The notes under the pieces: generated by a model | Told to the model about the DNA's origin: nothing | Seen by the model: only the letters and a program-made list of their open reading frames with translations | The model's database searches: none | DNA from: Caulobacter hibisci | Lineage (GTDB): Bacteria; Pseudomonadota; Alphaproteobacteria; Caulobacterales; Caulobacteraceae | Direction of reading: 5' to 3' | Assembly (NCBI RefSeq): GCF_016135805.1 | Contig: NZ_JADWOX010000027.1 | Coordinates: 1 to 44,832, forward strand | DNA length: 44,832 nt | In this document: positions 9,771 to 17,621 of the stretch, piece by piece | Position numbering within the stretch: the stretch's first letter is position 1 | How the letters are laid out: each line of letters opens with the position of its first letter | Translations under genes and position numbers: made by a program

Positions 9771-10208
9771 TCACATGTCCACAGGGCTCGCGGAGGATGC
9801 GGGCTGCCCAGTCCCTAGCCGCTCCAGCTCGGCGCGGTAGTGGCCTGACCCCGGATCAAAGCTCACTACCCGCCAGCGTGCTCCGCGACGCTCGACATCC
9901 CAAGGGTCCGCCGAGGTCACGCGTCCGCCAGGCGTGCCGTGGACGATGACAACGTCCACCGCCCCACCCAGCTCCGCCATAACGCGGGCGAGGTGGCCTA
10001 TCCGCTTTCTATTGCCGGGCTTGCGCTTCCACAGATCATGGTCGCGCCCATGAAGCTGCGTGTCGAACACGAACAGGCCGTCACCGCTACGGTGGATCTC
10101 GTCGCGCCAGATTGAGATGCAAACCCCACCCGGGGACATCGCGCTCCAATCAGTGCGCGGTTGGGTGATGATGTAGCCGAGCGCCTGGAAGGCATTTGAG
10201 AAATTCAT
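9771..10208 (-). CDS. Unknown protein beside a divergent GIY-YIG gene
   Basis: Up to 145 residues, rich in Trp, Arg and His, with segments such as SIWRDEIHRSGDGLFVFDTQ and VDVVIVHGT. No membrane segment and no family recognised. Two starts are possible. The ATG at 10208 has no clear Shine-Dalgarno sequence and leaves only 3 bp to the divergent GTG at 10212. The internal ATG at 10139 (residue 24) is preceded by GGAG four bases upstream and would leave a normal promoter gap. I favour the internal start but give the longest frame. It lies 41 bp upstream of the large DUF3883 gene on the same strand, so it could belong to its operon. Confidence 0.5.
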   Translation of the reverse strand: MNFSNAFQALGYIITQPRTDWSAMSPGGVCISIWRDEIHRSGDGLFVFDTQLHGRDHDLWKRKPGNRKRIGHLARVMAELGGAVDVVIVHGTPGGRVTSADPWDVERRGARWRVVSFDPGSGHYRAELERLGTGQPASSASPVDM

Positions 10209-10211
10209 GGA

Positions 10212-10976
10212 GTGGCCGCCACTGCTCGCCCTAAGCTGAAGTTTCTGTCATCGCAACTCGGAGGCGACGTGGAAGGCAAGGCTTTAGTTGCCCAGATACG
10301 CAGGACTCTTTCGCAACGCACGGGGCGCGAGTTCACGGATGTGGCCCTGGCCGCACACTTGGGGTTGTCGCCTGCCCGCCTCTCGCAGCTCAAATCCTCA
10401 CCAGCTCTGTCGGCCTTGCAGGTCGCGCGCCTGATCGACAAAGTCGATACGACTGCGGAGGCCCGCGCCACCCAAGATTTGATCAAGACCGTGGTCGAGT
10501 TCCATCCGATCTACTGCGTCGCCAACGCGCGGGGCGGCGTCAGCAACGATCTCTTCGACGTGATGGTCGATGGAGAATTGCACCCCTACCGCAACGGACT
10601 GCGCGATGAACTGCGGGCCGCCAACGGGGTCTATCTCTTCTATGACAGCCGCGGCCGCGCGCTCTATGCCGGTCAAGCCAAGCATCAGTCACTGTGGAAG
10701 GAAATGAACCTCGCGTTCAACCGCGACCGAGGCGAAGTTCAGGCCCTTGCGCGCGTTCAACACCCTGATCGGCGCGTGGAATTTCGTCGCTCGCAGGAAA
10801 AGCGTCGCCAGATTGTCACCCGCCAGGTGCCCCTGCACGAGATGGCGGCCTATTTCAGCGCCTACGCCATCGCTCCAAGCATGATTGATGACCTGGAAGC
10901 CCTGCTGATCCGAGCGTTCCCCAATGATCTGCTGAACAAGAAGCGCGAGAACTTGGGCAAGGCCACGCGCAAGTAG
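10212..10976 (+). CDS. HTH plus GIY-YIG nuclease-like protein
   Basis: A 254-residue protein. Residues about 25-75 look like a Cro/XRE-type helix-turn-helix (FTDVALAAHLGLSPARLSQLK). Residues about 138-160 carry a GIY-YIG signature, GVYLFYD followed by ALYAGQAK, with later Arg, His and Glu residues that could complete the active site (RRVEFRRS; DLEALLIRAF). The C-terminus resembles GIY-YIG domains that end with NKK or LLN motifs. GIY-YIG nucleases cut DNA, and an HTH fusion suggests targeting or self-regulation. The GTG start is very close to the divergent neighbour. The gene converges on the CopG-like gene of the conjugation operon. Domain call from motifs only. Confidence 0.6.
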   Translation: MAATARPKLKFLSSQLGGDVEGKALVAQIRRTLSQRTGREFTDVALAAHLGLSPARLSQLKSSPALSALQVARLIDKVDTTAEARATQDLIKTVVEFHPIYCVANARGGVSNDLFDVMVDGELHPYRNGLRDELRAANGVYLFYDSRGRALYAGQAKHQSLWKEMNLAFNRDRGEVQALARVQHPDRRVEFRRSQEKRRQIVTRQVPLHEMAAYFSAYAIAPSMIDDLEALLIRAFPNDLLNKKRENLGKATRK

Positions 10977-11055
10977 AAATGTCGGCCTTCCGGTCGTTCC
11001 GTTTCAGGTACGGCCTCGCCGCCTTTGGGCGGAACTTACCAATGGAAGCGAAGTG

Positions 11056-11472
11056 TCACGCCTCCCCGCTCGACGCTCGATCCTCTAAGACCTCGGTTCG
11101 CAATAGCCGGCCCGAGGCCAGGCGGCGAGACAGCGCTTCCAGGAAGCCGGTGTATCGCTCCTGCCCCTTGGCGTTTTGAGCCCTTTGGTCTCCGGCGCTA
11201 AGGCTAGGCGTCGCGGTCAGCCAGGCCTTCACGAAGAGGGCGACGGCTTCATTCGAAATCGTCACGTCACGCTCGATCCGCTCCAGCTCCCGGCCGATCC
11301 GGTCTAGGCGCCGAACCACGGCCGCCTCGGCTGCCTCGTCGCTGTCCGGCGACAGATAGCTGGCGAGCGCTGCCTGGACGATCTCCGACTTTGATCGACG
11401 CGTTCGCCTCGACGCCTCGTCCAGGGCCAGAACGAGATCGCGCGCCAGGAAGACTTTTGTCTGAACCTTCAT
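11056..11472 (-). CDS. CopG-like ribbon-helix-helix protein at the end of the conjugation operon
   Basis: A 138-residue protein starting MKVQTKVFLARDLV. The first 45 residues fit a ribbon-helix-helix DNA-binding domain (beta strand KVQTKVFL, then two helices with RRSKSEIVQAAL). A long Arg-rich helical region follows. CopG-type proteins commonly sit next to TraG on alphaproteobacterial ICEs. The start is placed at 11472, seven bases after the TraG stop; a longer upstream reading would overlap TraG. It is the last gene of the operon. In related elements trbB and the other mating-pair genes come next, but here the next gene is the convergent GIY-YIG gene. Confidence 0.75.
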   Translation of the reverse strand: MKVQTKVFLARDLVLALDEASRRTRRSKSEIVQAALASYLSPDSDEAAEAAVVRRLDRIGRELERIERDVTISNEAVALFVKAWLTATPSLSAGDQRAQNAKGQERYTGFLEALSRRLASGRLLRTEVLEDRASSGEA

Positions 11473-11479
11473 CACGCCC

Positions 11480-13435
11480 TCACAGCGGAATACCGTCATC
11501 GGGGTCCAGGCTGGCCTGTCTGGCCGCAGCCCTGAAGCGGCGCGCCTGCTCGGCCTGAGCGGACTCGTCGGTATCGGTTTCAAGGTCCAGCCAATCCTCC
11601 GCCGCAGGCGGCTCCGGCGCGGGCGCGACCGGCGTCTCGAACTCCGGTTCGATCCGATGACCGCCTTCATCGACGGCATCCCCGCTCCCCTTCCCCACGC
11701 CATCCGAAGCGGCGATTGAGGCGGTCCAGTCGCCGGCCCCGCTGACGCTGAGAGCCTTCAACTCAGTTGGCGGCTCGGCCACTCGGCCTGCCAGTTCGGG
11801 ATCCAGAAAGTAGCGCACCTTCGTCGCCCGGATGGGCGGGACACCCGAGACTTGCACCAGGGCCTCGTCGGCCGGAAGCTGCATCACCTCGCCAGGCGTC
11901 AGCAGCGGCCGGGCGGTCTCCTGTCGACTGACCATCAGGTGACCGAGCCAGGGCGAAAGCCTGTGCCCGGCGTAGTTCTTCATCGCCCTCATTTCCGTGG
12001 CGGTTCCCAGGCTGTCGCTGATCCGGCGCGCGGTTCGCTCGTCGTTGGTCGAGAACGCCACGCGGACATGGCAGTTATCGAGGATCGAATTGTTCTCTCC
12101 GTAGGCCTTGGCGATCTGGTTCAAGCTTTGCGCAATAAGGAAAGCCTTGATCCGGTAGCCGGCCATGAACGCCATGGCCTGCTCGAAGAAGTCCAGCCGG
12201 CCCAGCGCCGGAAACTCGTCGAGCATCAGTAGCAGACGGGGCCGGTGGCGCGCGCTTTCCAGACCCTCGGTCAGACGCCGTCCGATCTGGTTGAGGATCA
12301 GCCTGATGAGCGGACGGGTCCGACTGATGTCCGACGGCGGCACGACTAGATAGAGGGTCACTGGCCGACCCGCGGCGACGAGGTCGTCGATGCGCCAGTC
12401 GCACCGGGCGGTCACCGCCGAGACGATCGGGTCGCGGTAGAGACCCAGGAACGACATCGCGGTTGAGAGCACGCCCGACCTTTCGTTATCGCTCTTGTTC
12501 AGGAGCTCACGGGCTGCACTGGCGACGACCGGGTGGACCGCGTCGCCCAGGTGCCGCGTGGCCATCATGGCCCGCAGCGTGGCCTCTATGGTCCGGCGTG
12601 GATCGGCCAGGAAATTAGCGACGCCGGCCAGGGTCTTGTCGGCTTCGGCGTAGAGAACGTGTATGATGGCGCCGACCAGCAGGCTGTGGCTGGTCTTGTC
12701 CCAGTGCGACCTCCGCTCGAGCGCTCCATCCGGGTCGACCAGGATGTCGGCGATATTCTGCACGTCGCGCACCTCGGTCGGTCCTCGCCGCACCTCCAGC
12801 AAGGGATTGTAAGCGCTGGAAGCCGGATTGGTCGGGTCGAACAGCAGGACCGGCCCCACCGTTGCGCGGCAGGCCGCCGTCAGCTGCCAGTTCTCTCCCT
12901 TGATGTCGTGGACGACCGCCGAGCCCGGCCAGGTCAGCAGGGACGGCACGACCAGGCCCACGCCCTTGCCCGACCGGGTCGGCGCGAAACAGAGGACATG
13001 CTCAGGACCATCGTGGCGCAGGTAGTGGTCCTTCATCCGGCCGAGCACCACGCCATCGGCGCCGAGCAGCCCGGCCGCCCTGGCCTCCTCCTCCGTCGAC
13101 CATCGCGCCGAGCCATAGGTCGTCACCTTCTTGGCCTCTTCCGCGCGCCAGATCGACATGCTGATCGCCACGACGACGGCGATCAGGGCGCCGCCGGCCG
13201 CCATGAAAGCGCCGCGCGCGAACACGTCGGGCGCATAGGCCTCGTAGACGAACCACCACACGAAGAAGGCCGGCGGCGGATAGACCGGCCAATTCCCAAG
13301 CCGAAACCAGGGCGGCCCCAGTTGCGGCTGAAAGCCCAGCCGCCAAGCCGTCCATTCAGTCGCCAGCCAGACGCCGGCCAGGGCCAGGAGCATGACCACG
13401 AGGATCTGGCCCCAGAGGATTTTCGTACCGCTCAT
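11480..13435 (-). CDS. traG: Conjugative coupling ATPase TraG/VirD4
   Basis: A 651-residue type IV coupling protein that links the relaxase-DNA complex to the secretion channel at the inner membrane. Two N-terminal membrane segments (about residues 8-26 and 75-95) precede the cytosolic ATPase. Walker A is APTRSGKGVG, followed by VVHDIKGENW, and Walker B is LLLMLDEFPALG. The length is normal for the family. The C-terminal 90 residues are acidic and Pro-rich. It starts 16 bp after the relaxase stop and ends 7 bp before the CopG-like gene, so it is co-transcribed with them. All motifs look intact. Confidence 0.95.
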   Translation of the reverse strand: MSGTKILWGQILVVMLLALAGVWLATEWTAWRLGFQPQLGPPWFRLGNWPVYPPPAFFVWWFVYEAYAPDVFARGAFMAAGGALIAVVVAISMSIWRAEEAKKVTTYGSARWSTEEEARAAGLLGADGVVLGRMKDHYLRHDGPEHVLCFAPTRSGKGVGLVVPSLLTWPGSAVVHDIKGENWQLTAACRATVGPVLLFDPTNPASSAYNPLLEVRRGPTEVRDVQNIADILVDPDGALERRSHWDKTSHSLLVGAIIHVLYAEADKTLAGVANFLADPRRTIEATLRAMMATRHLGDAVHPVVASAARELLNKSDNERSGVLSTAMSFLGLYRDPIVSAVTARCDWRIDDLVAAGRPVTLYLVVPPSDISRTRPLIRLILNQIGRRLTEGLESARHRPRLLLMLDEFPALGRLDFFEQAMAFMAGYRIKAFLIAQSLNQIAKAYGENNSILDNCHVRVAFSTNDERTARRISDSLGTATEMRAMKNYAGHRLSPWLGHLMVSRQETARPLLTPGEVMQLPADEALVQVSGVPPIRATKVRYFLDPELAGRVAEPPTELKALSVSGAGDWTASIAASDGVGKGSGDAVDEGGHRIEPEFETPVAPAPEPPAAEDWLDLETDTDESAQAEQARRFRAAARQASLDPDDGIPL

Positions 13436-13451
13436 GTCAGGATCTCGCTCT

Positions 13452-15167
13452 TCAAAGCCCGATCCCCCGCTTGCGCCCCAGGGCCCAGTCGATGCCGCCG
13501 CCCTGGCTGACCACGCCCCTCACCTCCTGGCCCAGCCGCCCGTCCAGCCCTCGCGTCCAGGGCACGAGCTGGAAGCCCAGCCCGTCCTCGATCATCGCGA
13601 ACCGGCCTGACACCAGGTCGAGCCGCCGCTGATAGACGCCGGCGATCGGGTCGCCGGCCTTGACCGGGTTCCAGGTCCCGCCGGTCTCGGCGGCGATGTT
13701 GTCGGCGACGCGCACCAGCTCCTGGGCGCGAAGACCCGCCACGAGCCCCGCCCGCGGCCGGCCCAAACGATCGGCCAGCCCGCTGGCCTGCAGGTGCGTG
13801 CGACGGCGAACCAGAGCGTCACGAACCTCCCGTCCGAAGCCGCCACCGGCGAGCGGTGTCGGCTCGCGGACGACAAGCTGTCGATCCAGCCAGGTCGCGC
13901 CCGACGCGCTGACCTGGCGATCAAGCGTGAGGTCGGATCGATGGATGAGTTCGAGGCTCGGCTTCTCGCCGGGGACCTGGCGCGACCGGATCTCAACGAG
14001 GCCGCCGACCGGGGTGTCACCCGTCGCGCCCAGGTCCTTGAACCGAAAGTGGTGCAGGCGCCCGTCGACGCCATTGACCACGGTGTAGGCTTGGCCACTA
14101 TGCTCGTCGTGGAGGCCGCGATCGACCAGCCGCCCGACGATCGGCGCGTCCAGGTGCTCGGCCTGGATCGCGAGGTCGGCCAGATTGCGATCGGCGTCGC
14201 GGATCGCGCGGTGCAAGGTCTTGATGATGTCACCCCGCTCGCCCAGGGCGCGCAGGCGCGGCTCGAGGTCGTCGGCGAGCCGCCATTGGCCATTGTGCTC
14301 GTCGGCGAGGCCAAGGCGTTTCAGGCGCTGGACCCGTCCGATCAGGCGCGGCGGCACACGGTCGCCGCCATCGGCCGAGGGACGAAGATCGACCAGGCCG
14401 TCAGGGCCAATGCGCCCCCGCAGCGTTCGGTCCAAGCTGGTCCACCGGTCCGCCTCGACCTCTCGGTCTAGGCTCGCGGCGATCTCCTCCGGCGAGCGCG
14501 GTCCAAGCTCCAGGGAGACCAGGGCCTCGGCCCGCTGGCGCAGTCCCTTGGTCATGTAGTCGGCGTCGATGACGAGGTCGGCGCCGTCGTCGCCCACGCC
14601 GCGGATCAGCACATGGACGTGCGGGTGGTCTGTGTTCCAGTGGTCGACCGCCACCCAGTCCAGACGCGTGCCCAGATCCTTCTCGGCCTGGGCCAGCAGA
14701 TCGCGCGTCGTGGCGCGCAGATCGTCCAGCGCCCCGGCGTCCTCCGGGGAGACGATGAAGCGAAAATGGTGGCGATCGTCCTGGCAACGCTCGGCGAAGC
14801 CGGCAGGGTCGGCCGCGCCCCCGCGGTCGAACATCTCGGCGGGCGCGCCATCTCGCGTAACCCCCTCGCGCCGCAGATAGCGCATGTGCATGGCCAGCGG
14901 CGCGGCGGTGTAGCGGCTGCCGCGATGGCGGACGATCCGGGCCTTGACGACCACACGGCGATTGCCGCCGCGCGCGCGGCTGGCCGCATCCCGCCCCCGC
15001 CCCGACCGACGACGACCGCTTCGTCCCTTCAGGTCGAGGGCGCCCTGCCCGCTTCGGCGCGACGCGCCTAAGACTTCCTGTACGAAGCCCCGAAGCCGCG
15101 GCGCGATGCGCGCGCCCTGATCGCCGATGCGTCCCAGACGCAGGAAAAACTCGTTCTCGTCGGTCAT
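13452..15167 (-). CDS. rlxS: Relaxase of the RlxS / DUF3363 family
   Basis: A 571-residue relaxase that would nick and lead one DNA strand at oriT. The basic N-terminus (about residues 1-85, Arg/Gly-rich) is followed by the nuclease core containing a histidine cluster HWNTDHPHVHVLIRG, the metal-binding three-His motif, with a Tyr in the preceding RYTAAPL/MRYLRR region as candidate nucleophile. The rest is the DUF3363 region typical of RlxS proteins of Mesorhizobium- and sphingomonad-type ICEs. Its ATG overlaps the stop of the small upstream ORF as ATGA. An array of short repeats lies immediately upstream, as expected for oriT. Confidence 0.93.
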   Translation of the reverse strand: MTDENEFFLRLGRIGDQGARIAPRLRGFVQEVLGASRRSGQGALDLKGRSGRRRSGRGRDAASRARGGNRRVVVKARIVRHRGSRYTAAPLAMHMRYLRREGVTRDGAPAEMFDRGGAADPAGFAERCQDDRHHFRFIVSPEDAGALDDLRATTRDLLAQAEKDLGTRLDWVAVDHWNTDHPHVHVLIRGVGDDGADLVIDADYMTKGLRQRAEALVSLELGPRSPEEIAASLDREVEADRWTSLDRTLRGRIGPDGLVDLRPSADGGDRVPPRLIGRVQRLKRLGLADEHNGQWRLADDLEPRLRALGERGDIIKTLHRAIRDADRNLADLAIQAEHLDAPIVGRLVDRGLHDEHSGQAYTVVNGVDGRLHHFRFKDLGATGDTPVGGLVEIRSRQVPGEKPSLELIHRSDLTLDRQVSASGATWLDRQLVVREPTPLAGGGFGREVRDALVRRRTHLQASGLADRLGRPRAGLVAGLRAQELVRVADNIAAETGGTWNPVKAGDPIAGVYQRRLDLVSGRFAMIEDGLGFQLVPWTRGLDGRLGQEVRGVVSQGGGIDWALGRKRGIGL

Positions 15168-15400
15168 CGGGACGGCCTGTGCGTCCAGGTCCCGGACAAG
15201 TCTCTGATCGCGCTAGAAAACCTTGGAAATCCGGGACCTGGCCTCCAGGCTAGGTCCCGGAATTTCCTGAGCACCATCAAGGCCATGGACCCAAAAGGTC
15301 CCGGCCCTTTAATCTCGCCATCTCCCCCTGCCCTGGTCTCCTTACCCCCAGCAACCTTCCCGCATGACTTCCCTCCGCCCGCGACCGTGAGCACCTTCAT
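15164..15400 (-). CDS. Small bridging ORF between transglycosylase and relaxase (doubtful protein)
   Basis: A 78-codon frame whose ATG overlaps the transglycosylase stop (ATGA) and whose stop overlaps the relaxase ATG (ATGA). Two such perfect junctions favour translational coupling through this ORF. The product (MKVLTVAGGGKSCGK...) is Gly/Arg-rich, has no recognised domain, and the DNA carries the oriT-like repeats. It may be a leader peptide that keeps ribosomes moving from the transglycosylase to the relaxase and does little as a protein. Confidence 0.35.
   Translation of the reverse strand: MKVLTVAGGGKSCGKVAGGKETRAGGDGEIKGPGPFGSMALMVLRKFRDLAWRPGPGFPRFSSAIRDLSGTWTHRPSR
15185..15305. promoter_or_regulatory. 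Candidate oriT: four copies of AGGTCCCGG(A) upstream of the relaxase
   Basis: The motif AGGTCCCGGA occurs at 15187-15196 (plus), 15230-15239 (inverted, TCCGGGACCT), 15252-15261 (plus) and 15296-15304 (plus, last base changed). The first two form a perfect 12-bp inverted repeat (15185-15196 and 15230-15241). Centres are spaced 43, 22 and 44 bp, close to multiples of two helical turns. Repeats of this type just upstream of a relaxase gene are typical of oriT or of accessory-protein sites. The nick site is not identified. Confidence 0.5.
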
Positions 15401-16233
15401 GGCCGCACCGCCGGTTCGGGCGGATCCATCACGGTGGTGAGCGTCCGTCGATCGACGCTCGGTGGCTGAGCGGAGATGGGCGAAACGAAGATTCCGGCTG
15501 CACGCCAGTCGCTGATCTTCGGCGGAACCAGGCCAGGAATCCCCGCAACCGATCGGTCGATCCGCGACTCGACGGCCGCCACGTAGGCAATGGTTTCGGC
15601 GGGCAGTTTTCGCTGGCCATCGAGCACGGCCTGATACCGCGCAGGCCCGGCATTGTAGGCCGCCAGGAACCCCGACCGGCCGAAGCGATCGTACAGACGG
15701 CGAAGGTAGGCCGCGCCAGCGAGAATGTTATCCCGATGCTGAAACGGGTCGGGCCCTAGCCCCAGTTCGACCGAAAGTTCGCGCCAGGTCGGCGGCATCA
15801 ACTGCATCAGCCCCATCGCCCCCTTGGGCGAGAGGGCAAAAGGATCGCCGCCGCTCTCGGCGGCGATCACCGCCTCGATCCAGCTGACCGGGAGGCCAAA
15901 GCGCGCGGCGGCTTCCTCGACAGCCTCGCCGATCAACGCCCGCCGCGGACTGATAGACGCTACCGCCCGCGGCTCAGCCGACGCACAGTAACCGCACGAC
16001 GTCAGCAAGAGGGACAGCACGGCCGCGCGCCATGCGCGCGAAGTCCTTGCCGACCTCCCGGCGAACCAAAGCGTGCGGCCGTGCTCGCCGCCGTCAAGGA
16101 AAGCGCGCTTGGCGCGCCGACCTGCCGGCCGTCCTTGACCGCGGCTGCGCCAGGCCGCCGACGCGGTCCTGGCCGGGACGGGGAAAGGCCGCCGCAGACG
16201 ACCGAACAGGGAAAGTAGCGTCGCTGCGGCCAT
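15397..16233 (-). CDS. Lytic transglycosylase (SLT, VirB1-like) of the conjugation operon
   Basis: Cleaves peptidoglycan to open a path for the transfer channel. The SLT domain lies in the C-terminal two thirds: catalytic Glu in VIAAESGGDPFALS, then KGAMGLMQLMPPTW, an AGAAYLRRLYDRFG segment and AAYNAGPARY, all family hallmarks. Upstream is a hydrophobic segment AVLSLLLTSCGYC that looks like a signal or lipoprotein peptide, so translation may start closer to it than the ATG at 16233 used here, which follows the TraF stop by one base (TGACATG). From 16233 the product is 278 residues. An even longer reading exists but would lie inside traF and is rejected. Confidence 0.88.
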   Translation of the reverse strand: MAAATLLSLFGRLRRPFPVPARTASAAWRSRGQGRPAGRRAKRAFLDGGEHGRTLWFAGRSARTSRAWRAAVLSLLLTSCGYCASAEPRAVASISPRRALIGEAVEEAAARFGLPVSWIEAVIAAESGGDPFALSPKGAMGLMQLMPPTWRELSVELGLGPDPFQHRDNILAGAAYLRRLYDRFGRSGFLAAYNAGPARYQAVLDGQRKLPAETIAYVAAVESRIDRSVAGIPGLVPPKISDWRAAGIFVSPISAQPPSVDRRTLTTVMDPPEPAVRP

Positions 16234-16234
16234 G

Positions 16235-16747
16235 TCAGCGCCCCCAAGTCCAGAGCGGCAGTAGCCGGCCGCCCAGGCAGCTGCGCGGAACCGGACCGAA
16301 ATAGCGGCCGTCCAGGCTGCGCGGCGCGGCGGCGTTGAGCAGGAAAACCTCGTCGGCGGCGAGCCGGCGACATGTGCCGGCTGCACTCAACCCACGACCG
16401 ACGAGATCGCGCGATATGATCTCGCCAACGACGCGGCCATCGATCGACACGACGCCGTCGCGGGCGCACACGGCCTGCCCCTCGACGGCGGCGATGTGCT
16501 TGATGAGCGGCACATTGGCCGGCAGGTAGCCGCGCGCGGCCAGCCATCGCGCTAGCTGCGGCGGCGGTCGAACCAGCGCCAGGTCGCCAACGGCAGGCGC
16601 CTCTTTCGTCAACCAGTAAAAGCCGACCGGTGCACTGGCGGTCGTGTTGAGGATGAGACGCTTGGCCGGCGCCTGCGCCCAGCTGGCCGCCAGTACGGCC
16701 AAGGCCACGCCGCCAATGACCAGCGGTGGGATGCTCAGACGCTTCAT
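16235..16747 (-). CDS. traF: TraF, S26-family conjugative signal peptidase
   Basis: A 170-residue inner-membrane serine peptidase that matures conjugative pilin. One N-terminal membrane helix (about residues 7-24) is followed by the S26 motifs: the catalytic Ser38 in NTTASAPVGFYW and the general-base Lys83 in PLIKHIAA. A Cys-containing DGRVVGEI/GTCRRL region and a C-terminal SLDGRYFGPV box complete the fold. The ATG at 16747 overlaps the DUF2840 stop as ATGA. Length and motif spacing are normal for TraF. Confidence 0.92.
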   Translation of the reverse strand: MKRLSIPPLVIGGVALAVLAASWAQAPAKRLILNTTASAPVGFYWLTKEAPAVGDLALVRPPPQLARWLAARGYLPANVPLIKHIAAVEGQAVCARDGVVSIDGRVVGEIISRDLVGRGLSAAGTCRRLAADEVFLLNAAAPRSLDGRYFGPVPRSCLGGRLLPLWTWGR

Positions 16748-17211
16748 CGCGACAGTCTCCGACGCATCAGCCAGGCGCGATGTCGCGCGCGGTCATAGGC
16801 GCGCGGCGGCAGGCCAACGCCGATCCGGGCGCCGACATGACGCCAGTGGTCGGGCGCAGCGTCCTCGGCGCGAAGGCCCAGACCCTCGACGCGGTCGATG
16901 GCGGCCAGCACGGCCTGGACGCGCGCCCATCCGCTGAGATTGAGCAGGATCTCCGCGCCCGGCGCGACGAAGGGATGGGTGGTGAACGGCTCGCCAGGGG
17001 CCACCGCGCGCAGCACCGCGACCCGGGAGTCGACCGTGCCATAGTCGCCCGAGCGCCAGCGGACCAACGCGAAGATCGCACCGGGGCGAAACTCCAGAAC
17101 GCGACTGCGCCGGTCGATGATGCGCTCGGCGACGGGTCGGCCGAAGCGGATCCAGCGCTCGATCTGGCCTTCCAGCCAGAGCAGTTCGACGTGTGTGTGG
17201 TGCGAGGTCAC
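16744..17211 (-). CDS. DUF2840 conjugation-associated protein
   Basis: A 155-residue protein of DUF2840, a family known mainly from between rdfS and traF on alphaproteobacterial ICEs; function unknown. The sequence has the expected VELLWLEGQIERWIRFG opening and the RSGDYGTVDSRVAVLRAV core, without membrane segments. The start is GTG at 17211, which overlaps the stop of the AlpA-like gene as GTGA. The longer open frame upstream is only the out-of-frame shadow of that gene. Confidence 0.85.
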   Translation of the reverse strand: MTSHHTHVELLWLEGQIERWIRFGRPVAERIIDRRSRVLEFRPGAIFALVRWRSGDYGTVDSRVAVLRAVAPGEPFTTHPFVAPGAEILLNLSGWARVQAVLAAIDRVEGLGLRAEDAAPDHWRHVGARIGVGLPPRAYDRARHRAWLMRRRLSR

Positions 17212-17492
17212 TTGCGCGCGCCGCTCAGGCCGGCGAAGGCCGACGTGGCGGCGTGGGCCTTCGCCGGGAGCACCACCTCGGCCGTGCGCTCGCTGGTGGA
17301 CGAGCGCCGCCCGCGCGCCAGCCACGCCTCCAGGTCCGCCACGGCGTAGACCACCCGTCCGCCGATCTTCTCGTAGACGGGGCCGGTCCCGTAGGAGCGA
17401 TGCTTCTCGAGCGTGCGGTTGGAAAGGCCCACGAAGCGCGCCGCTTCGGGCGTGCTGAGGCGGCGCATAGGCAGCTGGGTGTCTGACGGCAT
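17208..17492 (-). CDS. rdfS: AlpA-like excisionase, RdfS-type recombination directionality factor
   Basis: A 94-residue protein with a MerR/AlpA winged helix-turn-helix in residues 8-55: RRLSTPEAARFVGLSNRTLEKHRS, then VVYAVADLEAWLARG. Proteins of this type bind the attachment site and turn the integrase toward excision; in ICEMlSymR7A the RdfS gene heads the same traF-rlxS operon. The same position here supports the role. Met at residue 1 (17492) or residue 9 (17468) could start translation; neither has a strong ribosome-binding site. No integrase gene is in the window, so its partner is elsewhere or lost. Confidence 0.75.
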   Translation of the reverse strand: MPSDTQLPMRRLSTPEAARFVGLSNRTLEKHRSYGTGPVYEKIGGRVVYAVADLEAWLARGRRSSTSERTAEVVLPAKAHAATSAFAGLSGARK

Positions 17493-17621
17493 AGGGAAGC
17501 ACCGGGGGCTGGGGCGCGTCGCCGGGGCGGCGATGCAAGGCCAGCCGATGCTGGCGAACCGCCGCGCAGAGGGTGGATGGCGAAGACCGCCCATGCGGCT
17601 TTCACCATCCCCCTCGCACTG

